This document shows positions 47,625-59,101 of a stretch of 64,000 nucleotides of DNA, in pieces. Each line of letters opens with the position of its first letter. Within the stretch, counting starts at the first letter, position 1. Made by a program: the position numbers and the translations under genes. The notes below the pieces were generated by a model. The model ran no database searches. It was not told the origin of the DNA and saw only the letters and a list, made by a program, of their open reading frames with translations. Source of the DNA: Bidens hawaiensis (taxonomy: Eukaryota; Streptophyta; Magnoliopsida; Asterales; Asteraceae); assembly GCA_021521415.1 (NCBI GenBank), contig JAIQDT010003556.1:124001-188000 (forward strand). The letters are read 5' to 3'.

Positions 47625-48125
47625 TTCACGGCCGGGTCAAATATATTACTCGGGTTGTACCCGTGGTGGAGAGGCCCGTGTGACGTGATCATCATTTTGG
47701 CGGGTCAAATATATTACATGGGTTTTAAAATCCCATGGTGAAGAGGCCCGTTGATGTTGAGCCGTGATCGGGTCAAATATATTACTTGGGGAAGACCCGG
47801 GGTGAGAGGCCAGTATTACGTGCTTGGATGTATGAGCCGGGATCGGGTCAAATATATTACTCTGGTTGCACCCGTGGTGAAGAGGCCCGTACCCCGTGCT
47901 TGGATGTATGAGCCGAGATCGGGTCAAATATATTACTCGGGTTGACCCGTGGTGGAGAGGCCCGTATCTCGTGCTTGGATGTATAAGCTGTGACCGAGTC
48001 AAATATATTACTCGGGTTTGACTCGTGATGGAGAGGCTCGTGTCACATGCTTAAGTCTTACCGCATCCGGGTCAAATATATTACTCGAGTCTTGACTCGT
48101 GGTGGAGAGGCCCGTGTACGTGTGT
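47625..48125 (+). repeat. ~70-bp minisatellite with TATA-like core, 3' LTR
   Basis: Seven units starting near 47633, 47702, 47769, 47846, 47918, 47996 and 48066. Confidence 0.88.
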
Positions 48126-48709
48126 TCGACGATGATTGTATTACTTGGTGAATTATATATAATTAATTTTATTTATACCTTATCTATTGTTTATAACTAT
48201 AGCTTTGAAATAAAGTATGAATTATTGTTTATGAAAACTTGAACTCACTTAGTTCAAGCTGACTTTGTGTGTATGTTAGATTGACTTTCAGGTTGAGGAT
48301 TAGAGATTTTCGCTTGGACGTGCTAGAGACTACTCGGATGGTTGAAGGCACATCTAGTCGAAGAATTAATAACGTAAACTGTTTCTTTTAAATTATTACC
48401 ATATGTATTTAAATTTTGATTTTGGTCACTTTCCTAAGTTTTTGGAATTTTGATGTTATCTATTCCGCGGTTTACTACTCTGAAACGATTTTAATGAGAT
48501 GAAGATTTCAAATTAAATGAATATTTTATTTACAATTGATTTTGGACACCTGTACCCGTGTTTTGGGATTTTTAATACTTAAACTTTTCCGCTGTTATTT
48601 ACATTGAACTTGTTTTAAATACAAAGAATCGTTTGGTTTTAAATTTTTGTGAATTTGTGGATGTGATTACCAACTGTAGGATTCCCGGGATTCGGGGTCT
48701 TACAATAAA

Positions 48710-48861
48710 CTGAAAGCATGCTAACCTTGCCTAGAATACTACTCGACCACACTTTTAACATAGCTAAGAAAACTTGATTTTTGGGGAATTATGACCATGA
48801 AAGAGGAGTAAAACTTTACCCCGACAATCTTACCACTTTTTCGGTGTTTTTCTTTCAATTG

Positions 48862-48898
<37 letters not shown>

Positions 48899-49132
48899 TT
48901 AAATTTAAGGAAAATTTTTTAAATTTAATGAAAAATTTCCCATCCCCACATTTGGGATACATTGTCCCCAATGTATGGATTTTAGGAAATAAAACACACA
49001 GAACACCACCAATTGTCATTACCATAACATTCTCCTCCCGACGCCCCAAATACACAAAACATAACATAAAAATAAAACACCAATATACACAAAATATACA
49101 AAACAAAGTGCACCTGGTATGATAAAGTCCAA
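48710..49132 (-). other. 3' non-coding interior of Athila element, right part
   Basis: No coding sequence seen. An (AT)n run lies at about 48866-48894. Confidence 0.65.
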
Positions 49133-50806
49133 TCAGTAGTAGGGCGGTTGTGGCGGCCCGAAAATGGAGGTCATAAAGTCCGAAAATTCACCAAAGCTAA
49201 AAACTCCACTTTCGCCGCTGCTGCCCTCTCCCGATGATGGTGGTGGTGGTGGTGGTGCCATCGACTGCATAGGGTCCACCCACATGGAGTGATGCAGTGG
49301 AGGCTCAGGGTATCGCACAGAGCCGTCGTATGGAGGCAAAGATGTGTAATCCACACTTGGTGGATCTAGGATGACCTCTTCACCAGCGTGCCACTGTTCA
49401 TGCATTCTCTTGTTCCTTTCGTCTATATACCGCATGTTTGATTCGTGCTCGAGCGCATAAGCATGAGCACGGTTCCACATCTCGTTACGGTCATGTATCT
49501 GTTTCTCGGCTCGTTTGTGGTAAGCCCCCATGAAAGTTTGGTGGTCGAAAAGTGATCGGGTCTCCTCCGACCAATTATCAAAAGTGGAGGGCCGATGCCT
49601 CTCCACCACCTCATTTATTGAACCCATGGGGGCCCAATTGTCTCCATATGACGCGTATCCCAAAGAATAGTCCCAACCCCTTTGTTAGGATCCACCACCA
49701 CCCGCATTCTCATCACCACCAACCACCTCCACGGCTTCATCGTCACTTTCTCCCTCAACTATTTCCTCCACTACTTCATGCTCCTCTCGTTCAACATCCT
49801 CCCTTAACACTAGCCACTTCATATTACCGTTTTTCAATTGATGGTACCGTTCGTTTTTTGTATAAATCCAACCCGGGCCTAACGAATCCAACTTATGTTC
49901 CGAAAAAACCTTCCTCTACCCAATTGTGCCTGCTGGAATGGCGCCATGCAACTTCAATATCGCCGTGATCAACCGGCAGTGAGGGATCAACTTTCTCTTG
50001 TTGCTTTCTCTACTTGTCCATATATTGAGCATGGCTAAGTAGCGAAAGAAAATTCTCGGCTTGCCACTCATTAAAGTGGCCAAAATGGGCATGTCACTGT
50101 TTCTTACCACCGAAATGTCACTCCGACAAGGTACCACATTAGAGAGACATATGGTCGTCAACAATTGAGCTTCAATCCTCAATTCTCTTCTTTTAAAGTT
50201 CGAACCCGTACCTCTACCCCCCGCCAATACCGTCGTTAATATATCATACCATTGCGGGCTTTTGTCGGGATGGTCAAACATATCCCTGACCGATGGGTAA
50301 ACGTATGAGTTGGCTGGCTTGCTATCAAACTAGGCAATTTGATTGAGTGTCTCGAAAGACATCTCCACCGTCGTTCCACCCACAGTACCAATCAACTTCA
50401 TCTCTGAACCCTTCCTAAACGGTGGGCACCGTAAGGTAGATACCTACTCCTCAATCTCCCTGTCATATAACACCGTGCTCTCTCCATTGTAACACTGGAG
50501 AGCAGCTTCCCAACCTAATGCTTCGAATTTGTCAAACAAGCCAAACGCTTCAAACCCTGAGTCGGTGACATCCTTTTCACACATGAACCCTTCCAACCTT
50601 TTTCTTATACCGCTAATCTTTTCCTTAAATAACTCCGGTTGCCATTCTACAGCATAACTCGATAATACCCCACCCCTCCAGTTGGGTCTTGGAGTATCTA
50701 CTTGCACATGCTCTTGCTCTTCTTGCAACCGTTGTCTTTTGGCTTGGGCGGCCCGACCACTTGTAGATGCCGCCTTTCCCTTTCCCTTGTCCGAACTCCT
50801 TCCCAT
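49133..50806 (-). pseudogene. Athila-type post-pol ORF (env-position, function unknown), broken by stops
   Basis: One reading frame of about 558 codons from MGRSSDKGKGKAAST at 50806 to PPQPPYY-stop at 49133, with in-frame stops near 50444, 50331, 49916 and 49685. Each stop fits a Gln codon (three TAG, one TAA). The N-terminus is basic, followed by WQPELFKEKISGIRKRLEGF, RNSDMPILATLMSGKPRIFF and HCRLITAILK, an acidic EEIVEGESDDEAVEVVGG stretch and a Pro-rich tail. This position between integrase and 3' LTR is where Athila elements carry an additional ORF sometimes called env-like. I see no clear signal peptide or membrane segment, so I do not call it an envelope protein. Confidence 0.65.
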
Positions 50807-51826
50807 CTATACACACAAACCACCAAAACAAACCAAGTCAATTCAATATCCCCTCCCCACACTTGCTTGTTACCATAGTCGTGGATAAACAACTCATTAT
50901 GTAATTAACCAATATCACTTCATTTCAATAAACACTTAATTTTTCAACTTTCCCATGAAAAATCACCAATTTCAAACATTTATCTCCTATCCACGACTAC
51001 AACATATAACCATTACATCTTACAAGCAAATGGGTTTACACAAATCAGCACTACCTTCACAATTATTGCAATGCCTATAACAAATTAACAAATACATACC
51101 TTGGTTGATGTTTTAGGATGATAAACAAGCACTTATCTCAAGAAAACAAGCAAACCCAAAAAATCTTTGAAATTTCTGGAACCCTAACCCTCATAATCAG
51201 GATACCACTTAAGAATTAATGAAAATAGAGTTTGGGTTGTTAATCCTCTTACAAATCCACTCACAATCGGGTTAAAAAAAATAACTTGGATTTTGGTAGT
51301 TAATTGAAAGAGATGATGGTGAAATTAGGGTTTGAGAGAGTGTTTTATGAAGATGGAGAGATGGTTGGTAAGTTTTATGGCTAGGATATGTTGTAAAAGA
51401 ATCTTGAAATTCGTTTATAGATTTTAAAACCCGTCAGTTTGCAGTAGAGGAACTCGCACCGTGGTCCACGGTTGACCAAGGTTAACAAATTATGCAGCTC
51501 GGACCGTGGGCCACGGTGTAGACCGTGGTCGACGGTGATGTTGAACCAAAACGAACAGAAGCCACCGTACCGTGGCTAAGACCTTGACCGTGACCTATGA
51601 TAACTAGACCGTCGGCCACGGTGTTCACCGTGGTCCACGGTGGACCCTGAACCTTTTCTTTTTTTTCTTTTTTTTTTAAACTACAAAAATATGACAAAAC
51701 TCAAAATTACCCTACCCCCCATGAAAATCCCGAGACGTCCTCAACACGGTAAAAAAATCCATACGAACTTCCCCACACTTGGTTCGAACTCACTCGCACA
51801 AGAAAGGTAATTTTAAAAATAAATTT
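50807..51826 (-). other. Spacer between Athila pol and the extra ORF
   Basis: Non-coding. At 51455-51650 it holds several palindromic ACCGTGG/CCACGGT motifs also found in both LTRs, and a T-rich run at ~51655-51680. Confidence 0.65.
51455..51650. repeat. ACCGTGGxCCACGGT palindromes
   Basis: GGACCGTGGGCCACGGTGTA, GACCGTGGTCGACGGTG and CACCGTGGTCCACGGTGG, all near-perfect inverted repeats. Confidence 0.8.
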
Positions 51827-52669
51827 TTAACAAAAACTATTTACACTATCCAGTGAGCTTAGAAGGAAACTCACCTTGTCTTTATCAATCATCTTCAAAT
51901 CTTTACCTTCCAAATAAGGTTTGAGACGATGTCCGTTCACAACTTGCTTAACTTGACTTTGCATGTCTTCAATCTCCACATCACTAAACCTCCCGACTCT
52001 TGTGATCACATACGGGCCCATTCATTTGCTTTTGAGCTTCCCGGGAAACAATTTGAGTCTTGAATTATAAAGCCACACTTTTTGCCCAACTTCAAATGTT
52101 CGTTTCCTTATCTTGGCGTCATGCACCCTCTTCAATTTCTCTTTGTAATTCGAGGCACATTCATATGCTTCATCCCGGATTTCCTCCAACTCGTTCAATT
52201 TCAACTTCCTTAACTCACCGTCTTCCTTGTAATCTAAATTGACCTTTTTAATTGCCCATAATGCCCGGTGAGCCAACTCCATTGGCAAATGACATCCCTT
52301 CCCATACACCAACCGATAAGGGGTGGTACCGATCAGTGTCTTGTAAGCCGTGCGATAGGCCCACAATGCATCCTCCAACTTAATAGACCAATCTTTTCTA
52401 TCAACCCGCACCGTCTTCATTAAAATTTCTTTGATTTGTCGATTCGAAACTTCAACTTGGCCACTTGTTTGGGGATGGTAAGGCGTTGCAATTCAGTGAT
52501 TCACACCATAACGTTTCAACAATTTGCCAAATGCAAAATTCTTGAAATGCGACCCATCATCACTTATGATAACTCGCGGAATCCCAGATCTTGAGAAGAT
52601 GTTGGATTGAACAAACTTGCACCCCATGGAATGATCATTAGTTCTTGTTGCAACCGCTTCAACCCACTT
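51827..52669 (-). pseudogene. Athila integrase, C-terminal two thirds
   Basis: The frame continues from 53167-52670 after a stop. It has IISDDGSHFKNF (second Asp), [20 protein letters not shown] (catalytic Glu), [27 protein letters not shown], then [24 protein letters not shown] and MGPYVI, the GPF/Y-like module. Stops: TGA at the HxIATPYHP position (fits CGA) and TGA at 52019-52021 where the motif needs Trp. It ends at 51827 after a Ser-rich tail. The enzyme is dead but all three catalytic residues are readable. Confidence 0.78.
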
Positions 52670-53167
52670 TTACACATAATCAACCGCAACAAGAATAGAG
52701 AGATACCCATATGAGTTTGGAAACGGGCCCATGAAGTCTATGCCCCATACATCAAAAATGTCAACAACCAAAATAGGTTGTAGAGGCATTTCGTTTCTCT
52801 TCGATATACCCCCCATTCTTTTACAATTTAAACAACGCCTAGCATATTCATTGGCATCTTTAAAAATTGTTGGCCAACAGAATCCACTCATAAGTACCTT
52901 GTACCCCGTTTTAGAACCACTAAAATGGCCACCACATGCTGATGAATGGGCATGTTTCAAAATCTCTTGTACTTCATTCTCGGGTACACATCTTCTCACT
53001 AGTTGGTCTGCTCCAATCTTGAAGAGGTCCGGTTCATCCCAAATGTATTGTTTAACTTGAGCTGCGAATTGTTGCCTTCTCTTCTTTGACCAAAATTCCA
53101 AAATCGCCCCCGTGGCCAAATAGTTGACATAATGAGCATACCACGGGGCGGTTGAAACAACAAGCAA
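52670..53167 (-). pseudogene. Athila integrase zinc finger and core start
   Basis: HAHSSACGGHFSGSKTGYKV followed by CLNCKRMG forms the H2C2 zinc finger. GIDFMGPFPNSYGYLSILVAVDYV brings the first catalytic Asp. The upstream TAG at 53168-53170 (fits CAG, between DE and LL) separates it from the RNase H frame, with which it is otherwise in phase. The stop at 52670 precedes KWVEA. Confidence 0.8.
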
Positions 53168-53926
53168 CTATTCATCCAGAAATTTCTCGTTTATTTCTTT
53201 CGGATCATCAACACCCTCAAGAGTAATTCGCGACAAATGATCCTCAACTACATTCTCACAACCCTTCTTGTCACGAATTTCGAGGTCAAATTCTTGTAAC
53301 AACAACAACCAACGAATCAAACGCGGCTTCGCATCTTTCTTTTCCATCGAATAACGCACCGCACTATGATCCGAGTACACTACAACTCTACTTCCCAAAA
53401 TATACGAGCGAAACTTATCTAAGGCATACACCACCGCAAGCAACTCCTTTTCGGTGGTGGTGTAATTCAATTGAGCCTCGGATAAAGTTTTGCTTGCATA
53501 ATAGATCACCACCGGATTTTTGTCCACTCTTTGACCCAAAATCGCTCCCACTGTGCAATCACTAGCATCACACATAATCTCGAACGGCTGTGACCAATCC
53601 GGTGATTGTAGGATTGGTGCTTGCACTAACTTCTCCTTCAAACTGTCAAACGCTTGCAAACACTCATTAGTAAATTCAAAGGGGACATCCTTCAATAGAA
53701 GATTACATAAAGGTTTTGAAATTGCACTAAAACCTTTAATAAATCTCCTATAGAACCCGGCATGTCCCAAAAACGATCTCACCCCTTTGACATTTTTCGG
53801 GGGTGGCATAGATGATATTACTCTAATTTTTGCTTGATCAACTTCCATTCCCCTACTTGACACCACATGACCCAACACAATATCTTCTTGTACCATGAAA
53901 TGACTTTTATCCCAACATAACACCAA
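53168..53926 (-). pseudogene. Athila RT C-terminus and RNase H
   Basis: [22 protein letters not shown] is the gypsy RT connection. [37 protein letters not shown] and YSDHSAVRY give the RNase H Asp-Glu-Asp residues. [18 protein letters not shown] and VVEDHLSRI close the domain. A stop between 53926 and 53957 parts it from the RT core. RNase H degrades RNA in the RNA-DNA hybrid during copying. Confidence 0.82.
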
Positions 53927-53956
53927 GTTTGTCTCGACACAATGTTGTAAAACTTT

Positions 53957-54961
53957 TTATAAATCATTGAGACAAGACTCAAAAGTTGAACCAAAAATAG
54001 AAAAGTCATCCATAAAAACCTCAAGTGAATCCCCGACCATGTTTGAAAATATGCTCATCATGCATCTTTGAAAAGTAGCCGGGGCATTACACAATCCAAA
54101 TGGCATCCGTCTGAAAGCAAAGGTGCCATATGGACAAGTAAAAGTGCTTTTGTGTTGGTCATCGGGATGAATTGCAATTTGATTATAACCCGAACACCCA
54201 TCCAAAAAAATAATATTTTTAACCCGAAAGTCTTTTGAGGTGGCTGTATTTAATTTTCTATAATCAATGCACACTCGCCACTTGGTTACTGGTCGGGTGG
54301 CGATTTGTTCACCATTATCATCTTTTATTACCTGGATGTCGGCTTTCTTGGGCACTACCTGTGTTGGGGTCACCCATGAGCTATCTGAAATAGGATAAAT
54401 AATCCCCGCATCCAACCACTTGATTACCTCTTTTTCCACCACTTCCCGCAAATTCGGGTTCAATCTCCTTTGAGTCTCCCTTGTTGGATTAGCCTCCTTA
54501 TCTGTAATTATTTTTTGCATAACAATAGAAGGACTAATACCTTTTAAATCTGCAAGCGTCCATCCAATAGCTTCTTTATGCGCTTCCAACACCTTCACTA
54601 ATGCCCTCTCTTGCTCTTGCTCCAAATTCGAAGCAATGATAGCCGGGAGGGTTTCATTCTCCCCTAAAAACACATACTTCAAGTGACTTGGGAGCTCCTT
54701 CAACTCCACCTTTGGTGGACACTTCAAAGATGGTTTTGTATCCGAGTTGATTCCCTTTGGAAAACTCTCCCATTGTTGTGTCCATGGTGGTCTTCCCTCT
54801 TGTAGAGCTAGCACATTCTGTTTTGGTTCTTCCAACCGTAAAGCACAAATGTGTACCTGTTCAGAATCATCACAAAGACAAGCCTCTACACAATCCTCAT
54901 CATATTCATGAGGATTGCAATGATCCACCACATCTGCCAAAAAACATTCTTCACCACTCAA
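53957..54961 (-). pseudogene. Athila reverse transcriptase core, internally shortened
   Basis: WVTPTQVVPKK, WRVCIDYRKLNTATSKD, FLDGCSGYNQIAIHPDDQ, FAFRRMPFGLCNAPATFQRCM and EVFMDDFSIFG are the gypsy RT blocks; the catalytic FMDD is intact. Between YRKLNTATSKD and FLDG only about seven odd residues (FRVKNII) occur where gypsy RTs usually have roughly 20, so a small internal deletion is likely. The frame shifts near 54961 relative to the protease and ends in a stop at 53957. Confidence 0.82.
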
Positions 54962-55941
54962 GTAAAAACATTTAAACGCATTTTCCTGTTGCCAAAAGCT
55001 ATGTCAACGGTACCATATCTACAATCAATGATTGCATGGGCTGTGTTCAAAATTGGTCGACCCAAGATAACATTTTGTTGCTGACTTGAGTCACCCGTTG
55101 AATAATCCAACACCAAAAAATCCACATGATAATAAAAATCCTCTACGTTCACAATTACATCCCGTGCGATTCCACGGGAAAGTTTATGAGATAAATCGGC
55201 CAATACAACCGTGGTCTCCACACGTTTCAAAGGAACAAAGTCGTATTGGTCATATAAACCCACCGGGAGAATACTCACTCCGGCCCCAAGATCCAATAAC
55301 GCCCTAGACATTTGAAAATCACCCAATTGAATGTTAATTAAGGGTGTTCCCGGATCTTGAAGCTTAGGAGGGAGGTCTCCTTTTAAAACTGCACTTACCA
55401 GCTCGGTTAAGTCTACCCGCTTAGGCACTTTTTGTTGTCTCTTTTGAGTGCATAATTCTTTTAAAAATTTTGGATAAGCGGGTACTTGTTTTATTGCTTC
55501 AAGTAAAGGTAAATTCACTTTAACCTGTTTAAACACTTCCCACATCTCCTCCTTTTGAGGACCCTGTTTTAAAATCACGTTTTTCTTACCAGGATCGATC
55601 AAGGCTGAAGAAAATGGAATTGGAACCTGTCCCACTTCCTTGCTTTTATCGTTTGAACACTCATTTTGATCTGAATCTTTGTTTGAAAACGTGGATGGTT
55701 TAGGGGGTTGAATGAGTGAAGCTTGTTCACCTTCACTTTCTACCCCCGTCACATCCTCTACCACACCTTCAATTAATTCTGGAGTGGTATTGGTTTTAAA
55801 TTCTTTACCACTTCTTAAAACACTTACCTGATTAATCGGCACATTGTGAGAAGTAGAGTGAGTAGGGTTCACCTTGGTGTCACTCGGGAGTTGACCTTTG
55901 TTTTTCTTCAAGTTATATACCTCGGTTGCAAGTTGGCCCAT
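54958..55941 (-). pseudogene. Athila gag-pro segment with aspartic protease
   Basis: After a charged linker (residues 1-150), KQVPAYPKFLKELCTQKR is a conserved Athila segment. ALLDLGAGVSILPVGLYDQ is the protease active site (DLGA in place of the usual DTGA), and VILGRPILNTAHAIIDCRYG is its C-terminal motif. The frame then ends in NVFT-stop, with RT in another frame. The stretch 55942-56054 between gag and this frame is open in pieces only. Confidence 0.75.
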
Positions 55942-56054
55942 TTAAGTTGTCAATGATTGGATGGCCTTGTCACGAATTTCATCTTTTTGTATACGAGCTT
56001 CATCCAACTGATTCCTCTTTTGCATCTCTTGTTGCATCATCTTAAGAATGTCCA

Positions 56055-57835
56055 TCACTTCATTCCCACTTGATGAACTTTGACCCGAAGACCCACCTTG
56101 ATTACCACCCGTTCCTTGAAATTGATTTTGATTGCCTTGGTTGAAGTATTGTTGATGAGGGATAAAGGTGGTTTGAGAAGTTCCTTGGAAATTCGGATTG
56201 AGTTGAGTTGCTTGATTTCCATAACGGAAATTTGGATAATTCTCAACCCGGGGTGGTAAGTGTTTGAGTTCATGTTGAAATTCCGATTACCACCCCCTTG
56301 ACCTTGGAATGCATTCACCTCTTCAACTTGTGCTTGACCTACCGTACACACATCAGCCCCATGACCCCACTCATTACAATTGGTACAAACACCAATTCTT
56401 TGATTAGTGGTTTGTACCCCAACATCTTCCACGGCATGAACTTGCGGTCTTCCAATTGCTGGTCTTGCTCTTCTAGAAGTTTGAGCCTTTCTCTTTGATG
56501 TGACCGACATTTGCTCCAAAAATGCCCAACCATCTTGTTCATAATTGGTACCAAAAGTACCATTAGTGATTGACATCAAATCTCGTTCATCTTCCGCATT
56601 CAACCCTTCATGAAAAGCATTCAATAACTCCCAAAGAGTTATACCATGATGAGGAAAATTCCTGATAATCATATTAAACCTCTCGAATGCTTCATGAAAC
56701 ATTTCGCCCTAATGTTGTTGGAAAGACCTCAAACTTCTTCTTGCATCATTTGTCTTTTGATCCATATAAAACTCTTCCAAAAACCTTTGTTGCATTTCGG
56801 CCCAAGTGTAAATCGATGCAGATGGCAATGTGTAGAACCATCTCTTCGCCTTATCCTCCGACGAAAATTGAAACAACACCAATTTCACCTCATCCGGTGA
56901 GAAACCTTGACCCCCAATCGTATTGCAAATAGAGTCATATGCCTCCAAATAAAAATAGGGTTCTTCCGTTACGAGACCCTTATACTTTGGTAAGCTTTGG
57001 AGTGCATTGGTTCTCACCTCAAACGTTCTTCCATTCTTATTTTGAGGAATAACCACCGGAGATGGGTTGTTGGTGATGACCGGTCTAAAATGAGCCTCTA
57101 TACCCCTAACCATTTCCCTTGCATGTCTTCTTGGTACCCCCAAGGGTACTCTTGGTTGACCCATTTTTCGGTAAACGGGCCTTTGTTGCATATTTTGTTG
57201 AACTTGCGGTTGGGTTAATTGAGGTTGTTGATAATGCGGTTGTTGTGGAACTTGTTGCAATGGTTGTGGTTGTTGTACTTGATTGACTTGTGGTCCACCC
57301 CATTGTTGCCCTTGTTATTGCGGTTGAAAGTCGGATCCATACCAAAACTGCCCTTGAATCCTCAACTGACTCCCATCAACCCCACTTGCATATCCTTCTT
57401 CAAACTCTTCATACCCTTCATTGTAGGTGGGTCTTGGGTAAATGTGTGTGGTTGTTGATAACGTGGATTTTGTTGAGATTGGAAGGATATTTGTTGTGGT
57501 GAGTTTGATGATTGTCCTTGAATAGGCATGAAATTTGTCAAGGGTGGAAGGTTAACTGGTGGCTGAAAGCTAAACGCAGCTAAAGTAAGTTCACTTGTTG
57601 AATTGTTAGTGGTAATGGGTACAGTAGATGGTGGGTTTGGTGACTTAATGGGTGGTGGCATCGGCGGTACAGTTTGTTCCGTAGCCATGATTGTGTTGTC
57701 TGTTGTTCGACTTTTTGTACTAGGTGACCCAATAACCTTGTTTTCCCTTTGCAAAATCCGGTTATGATGAAAGGTTCTCTCGATTTCAGGATCAAACGCT
57801 AATGGTGATGAAGACCGAGAGTGTCTTGTATGCAT
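56055..57835 (-). pseudogene. gag: Athila gag, frameshifted
   Basis: MHTRHSRSSSPLAFDPEIER at 57835 starts 96 bp inside the PBS. The frame ends at 57362 and a shifted frame (57260-56709) carries ARREMVRGI-like sequence and the capsid motifs LQSLPKYKGLVTEEPYFYLE and AKRWFYTLPSASIYTWAEMQ. After a TAA it continues in phase (56702-56055) with LWELLNAFHEGLN and the zinc knuckle CTNCNEWGHGADVC (C-x2-C-x4-H-x4-C). A further frameshift lies near 56250. Gln-rich repeats (QQPQLTQPQVQQ) fill the N-terminal linker. It would have formed the particle shell. Confidence 0.8.
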
Positions 57836-57930
57836 ATACCTATAAGTACCTGCACACTAGCACAACGCACGTAAAACTGACAATAACAATTTAAACAAAA
57901 ACTACATAAATAACACACGTTGCGCACTAC

Positions 57931-57948
57931 TCCCCGGCAACGGCGCCA
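57931..57948 (-). other. Primer binding site for tRNA-Asp, Athila element
   Basis: The plus strand TCCCCGGCAACGGCGCCA equals the 3' end of plant tRNA-Asp including CCA, 18 of 18 as I recall that tRNA. It lies 5 nt from the LTR. It is not a tRNA gene. Confidence 0.85.
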
Positions 57949-57953
57949 AAATT

Positions 57954-59096
57954 TGACGTGAGGTCGAAGACTCACTCAAAAATAAACCAAATACAACTAG
58001 TTAGATAGTGGTAAATGGGTGTCGAACACGAAGAGTTTGTGGAATTTGTGTTACCAAGTAGTTATAACAGAAAACAAAATTAAACTAAAATTATATAAAA
58101 GTAAATTCAGATTTGTTTGTTTGGTTTTTAGATTAACTAAAATAAAATAGGACACTTGCAAAACAACTATTGCGAATTGTAACTGATTAAACGAAAGTGA
58201 TCATCTTAGATTTCATGTTTAAATCAACACTAATGTTTATGATTACTAGAAAGAACCACAGACATAGTTCATGTTTGATTACTTGTTTGTGATAAAAGGG
58301 AACTAAATACTTGGATTAATAAAACGCAAGGTTGTTACCCGATAATCAATTAACTAATATTCAACCCTAATTCCTCCCATGATATCCCAGTTGCCATTGG
58401 CACCAAGAACGTATGGTTTAGGTTATGATCAAATACAAGCAACAAGTTACAATCAATTAATCAAACATCATAATAACTAGACAACCATTGCACAGTTATT
58501 ATTCTAGAAATCAAAGCATATCAAGTGTATCAATTAAACCTTACATCCAAGATGATCACCAAGGGAATTAGCCACACATGATTTGATGAATCATCACTTC
58601 AATTCTCTTGTTTATAATAATCAAGAACATAATCCAATGATTACCAAACCCAAAAACAATGTTTTGCCCTCCAAAAATCATCCCCTCAAGTTTCTTGATC
58701 AAAAGGTAATGGAAAAGGTCAGCCAAAACGCCCAATTAAAGAAAAATCAATCGGCTGTTACGAGCGGACCGTGGGCCACGGTCTAGGCCACGGTCAGGTA
58801 ATTCTTCCACGGTACGGTGTAATCTGCTAGAATTTCTTCAAGTGAACCGTGGTCCACGGTCTGCACCGTGGGTCACGGTGGAGCTGGTTCAAATCTTGTT
58901 TTCTTCATAATTTCCTCGTTCTAGATCAATTTCCTTCACCGTTTTCGCCTATGATCTTGTTGTTTCATCCTTTTCCTCTTTAAACCTACAATCACATGAT
59001 ATAGTGTAGTAATCCAAATCCTTAAAATTAAACATAAACGCACATGATTTAACTGAAATTACTACATTTAAGGGTGGTTCCATGATCCACCTGTCA
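57954..59096 (-). mobile_element. 5' LTR of the Athila-type element
   Basis: Matches 38991-40134 over its whole length; TSD AGTGT follows at 59097-59101. Palindromic ACCGTGGxCCACGGT motifs are at about 58767-58882. No gene. Confidence 0.9.
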
Positions 59097-59101
59097 AGTG
59101 T

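Larger units (their letters stand above)
41090..48704 (+). mobile_element. LARD (large retrotransposon derivative), family A, complete
   Basis: Two direct LTRs of 3446 and 3519 bp flank only 650 bp of interior. Exact TSD ATAAA is at 41085-41089 and 48705-48709. PBS and PPT are present, so the element was mobilisable, but there is no ORF of note: enzymes and particle must have come from another element. The interior end (ATTCGGGGACGAAT...AAGGAGGGTGGACT) is the typical end of Tekay/Del-like chromoviruses, which suggests its parent lineage (inference). Confidence 0.92.
45186..48704 (+). mobile_element. 3' LTR of the LARD
   Basis: Near-identical to 41090-44535; the extra length is mainly the AT microsatellite and the longer GGGCC repeat. 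TSD ATAAA follows. No gene. Confidence 0.92.
38991..59096 (-). mobile_element. Athila-type Ty3/gypsy retrotransposon, complete but interrupted
   Basis: LTRs of 1144 and 1143 bp (TGACGTGAGG...GTCA) with exact TSD AGTGT (38986-38990 and 59097-59101). The minus-strand order is 5' LTR, tRNA-Asp PBS, gag, protease, RT, RNase H, integrase, extra ORF, PPT and 3' LTR. RT precedes integrase, as in Ty3/gypsy. The tRNA-Asp PBS, the FMDDFSIFG box and the post-pol ORF fit Athila. Without the nested LARD it is about 12.5 kb. By eye the LTRs differ at roughly 30 sites, making it older than the gag-only element. Confidence 0.88.

Noticed and set aside
49552..49968. 138-codon plus-strand ORF rich in His/Pro
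   Set aside because: Antisense to the Athila post-pol ORF; its composition mirrors the acidic/Gly-rich sequence on the other strand.
49133..50806. Calling the Athila post-pol ORF an envelope gene
   Set aside because: Position fits, but I see no signal peptide, membrane helix or cleavage motif, so function stays unknown.
57931..57948. Fragment identical to a tRNA-Asp 3' end
   Set aside because: Only 18 nt, next to an LTR and in the expected orientation: a primer binding site, not a tRNA gene.
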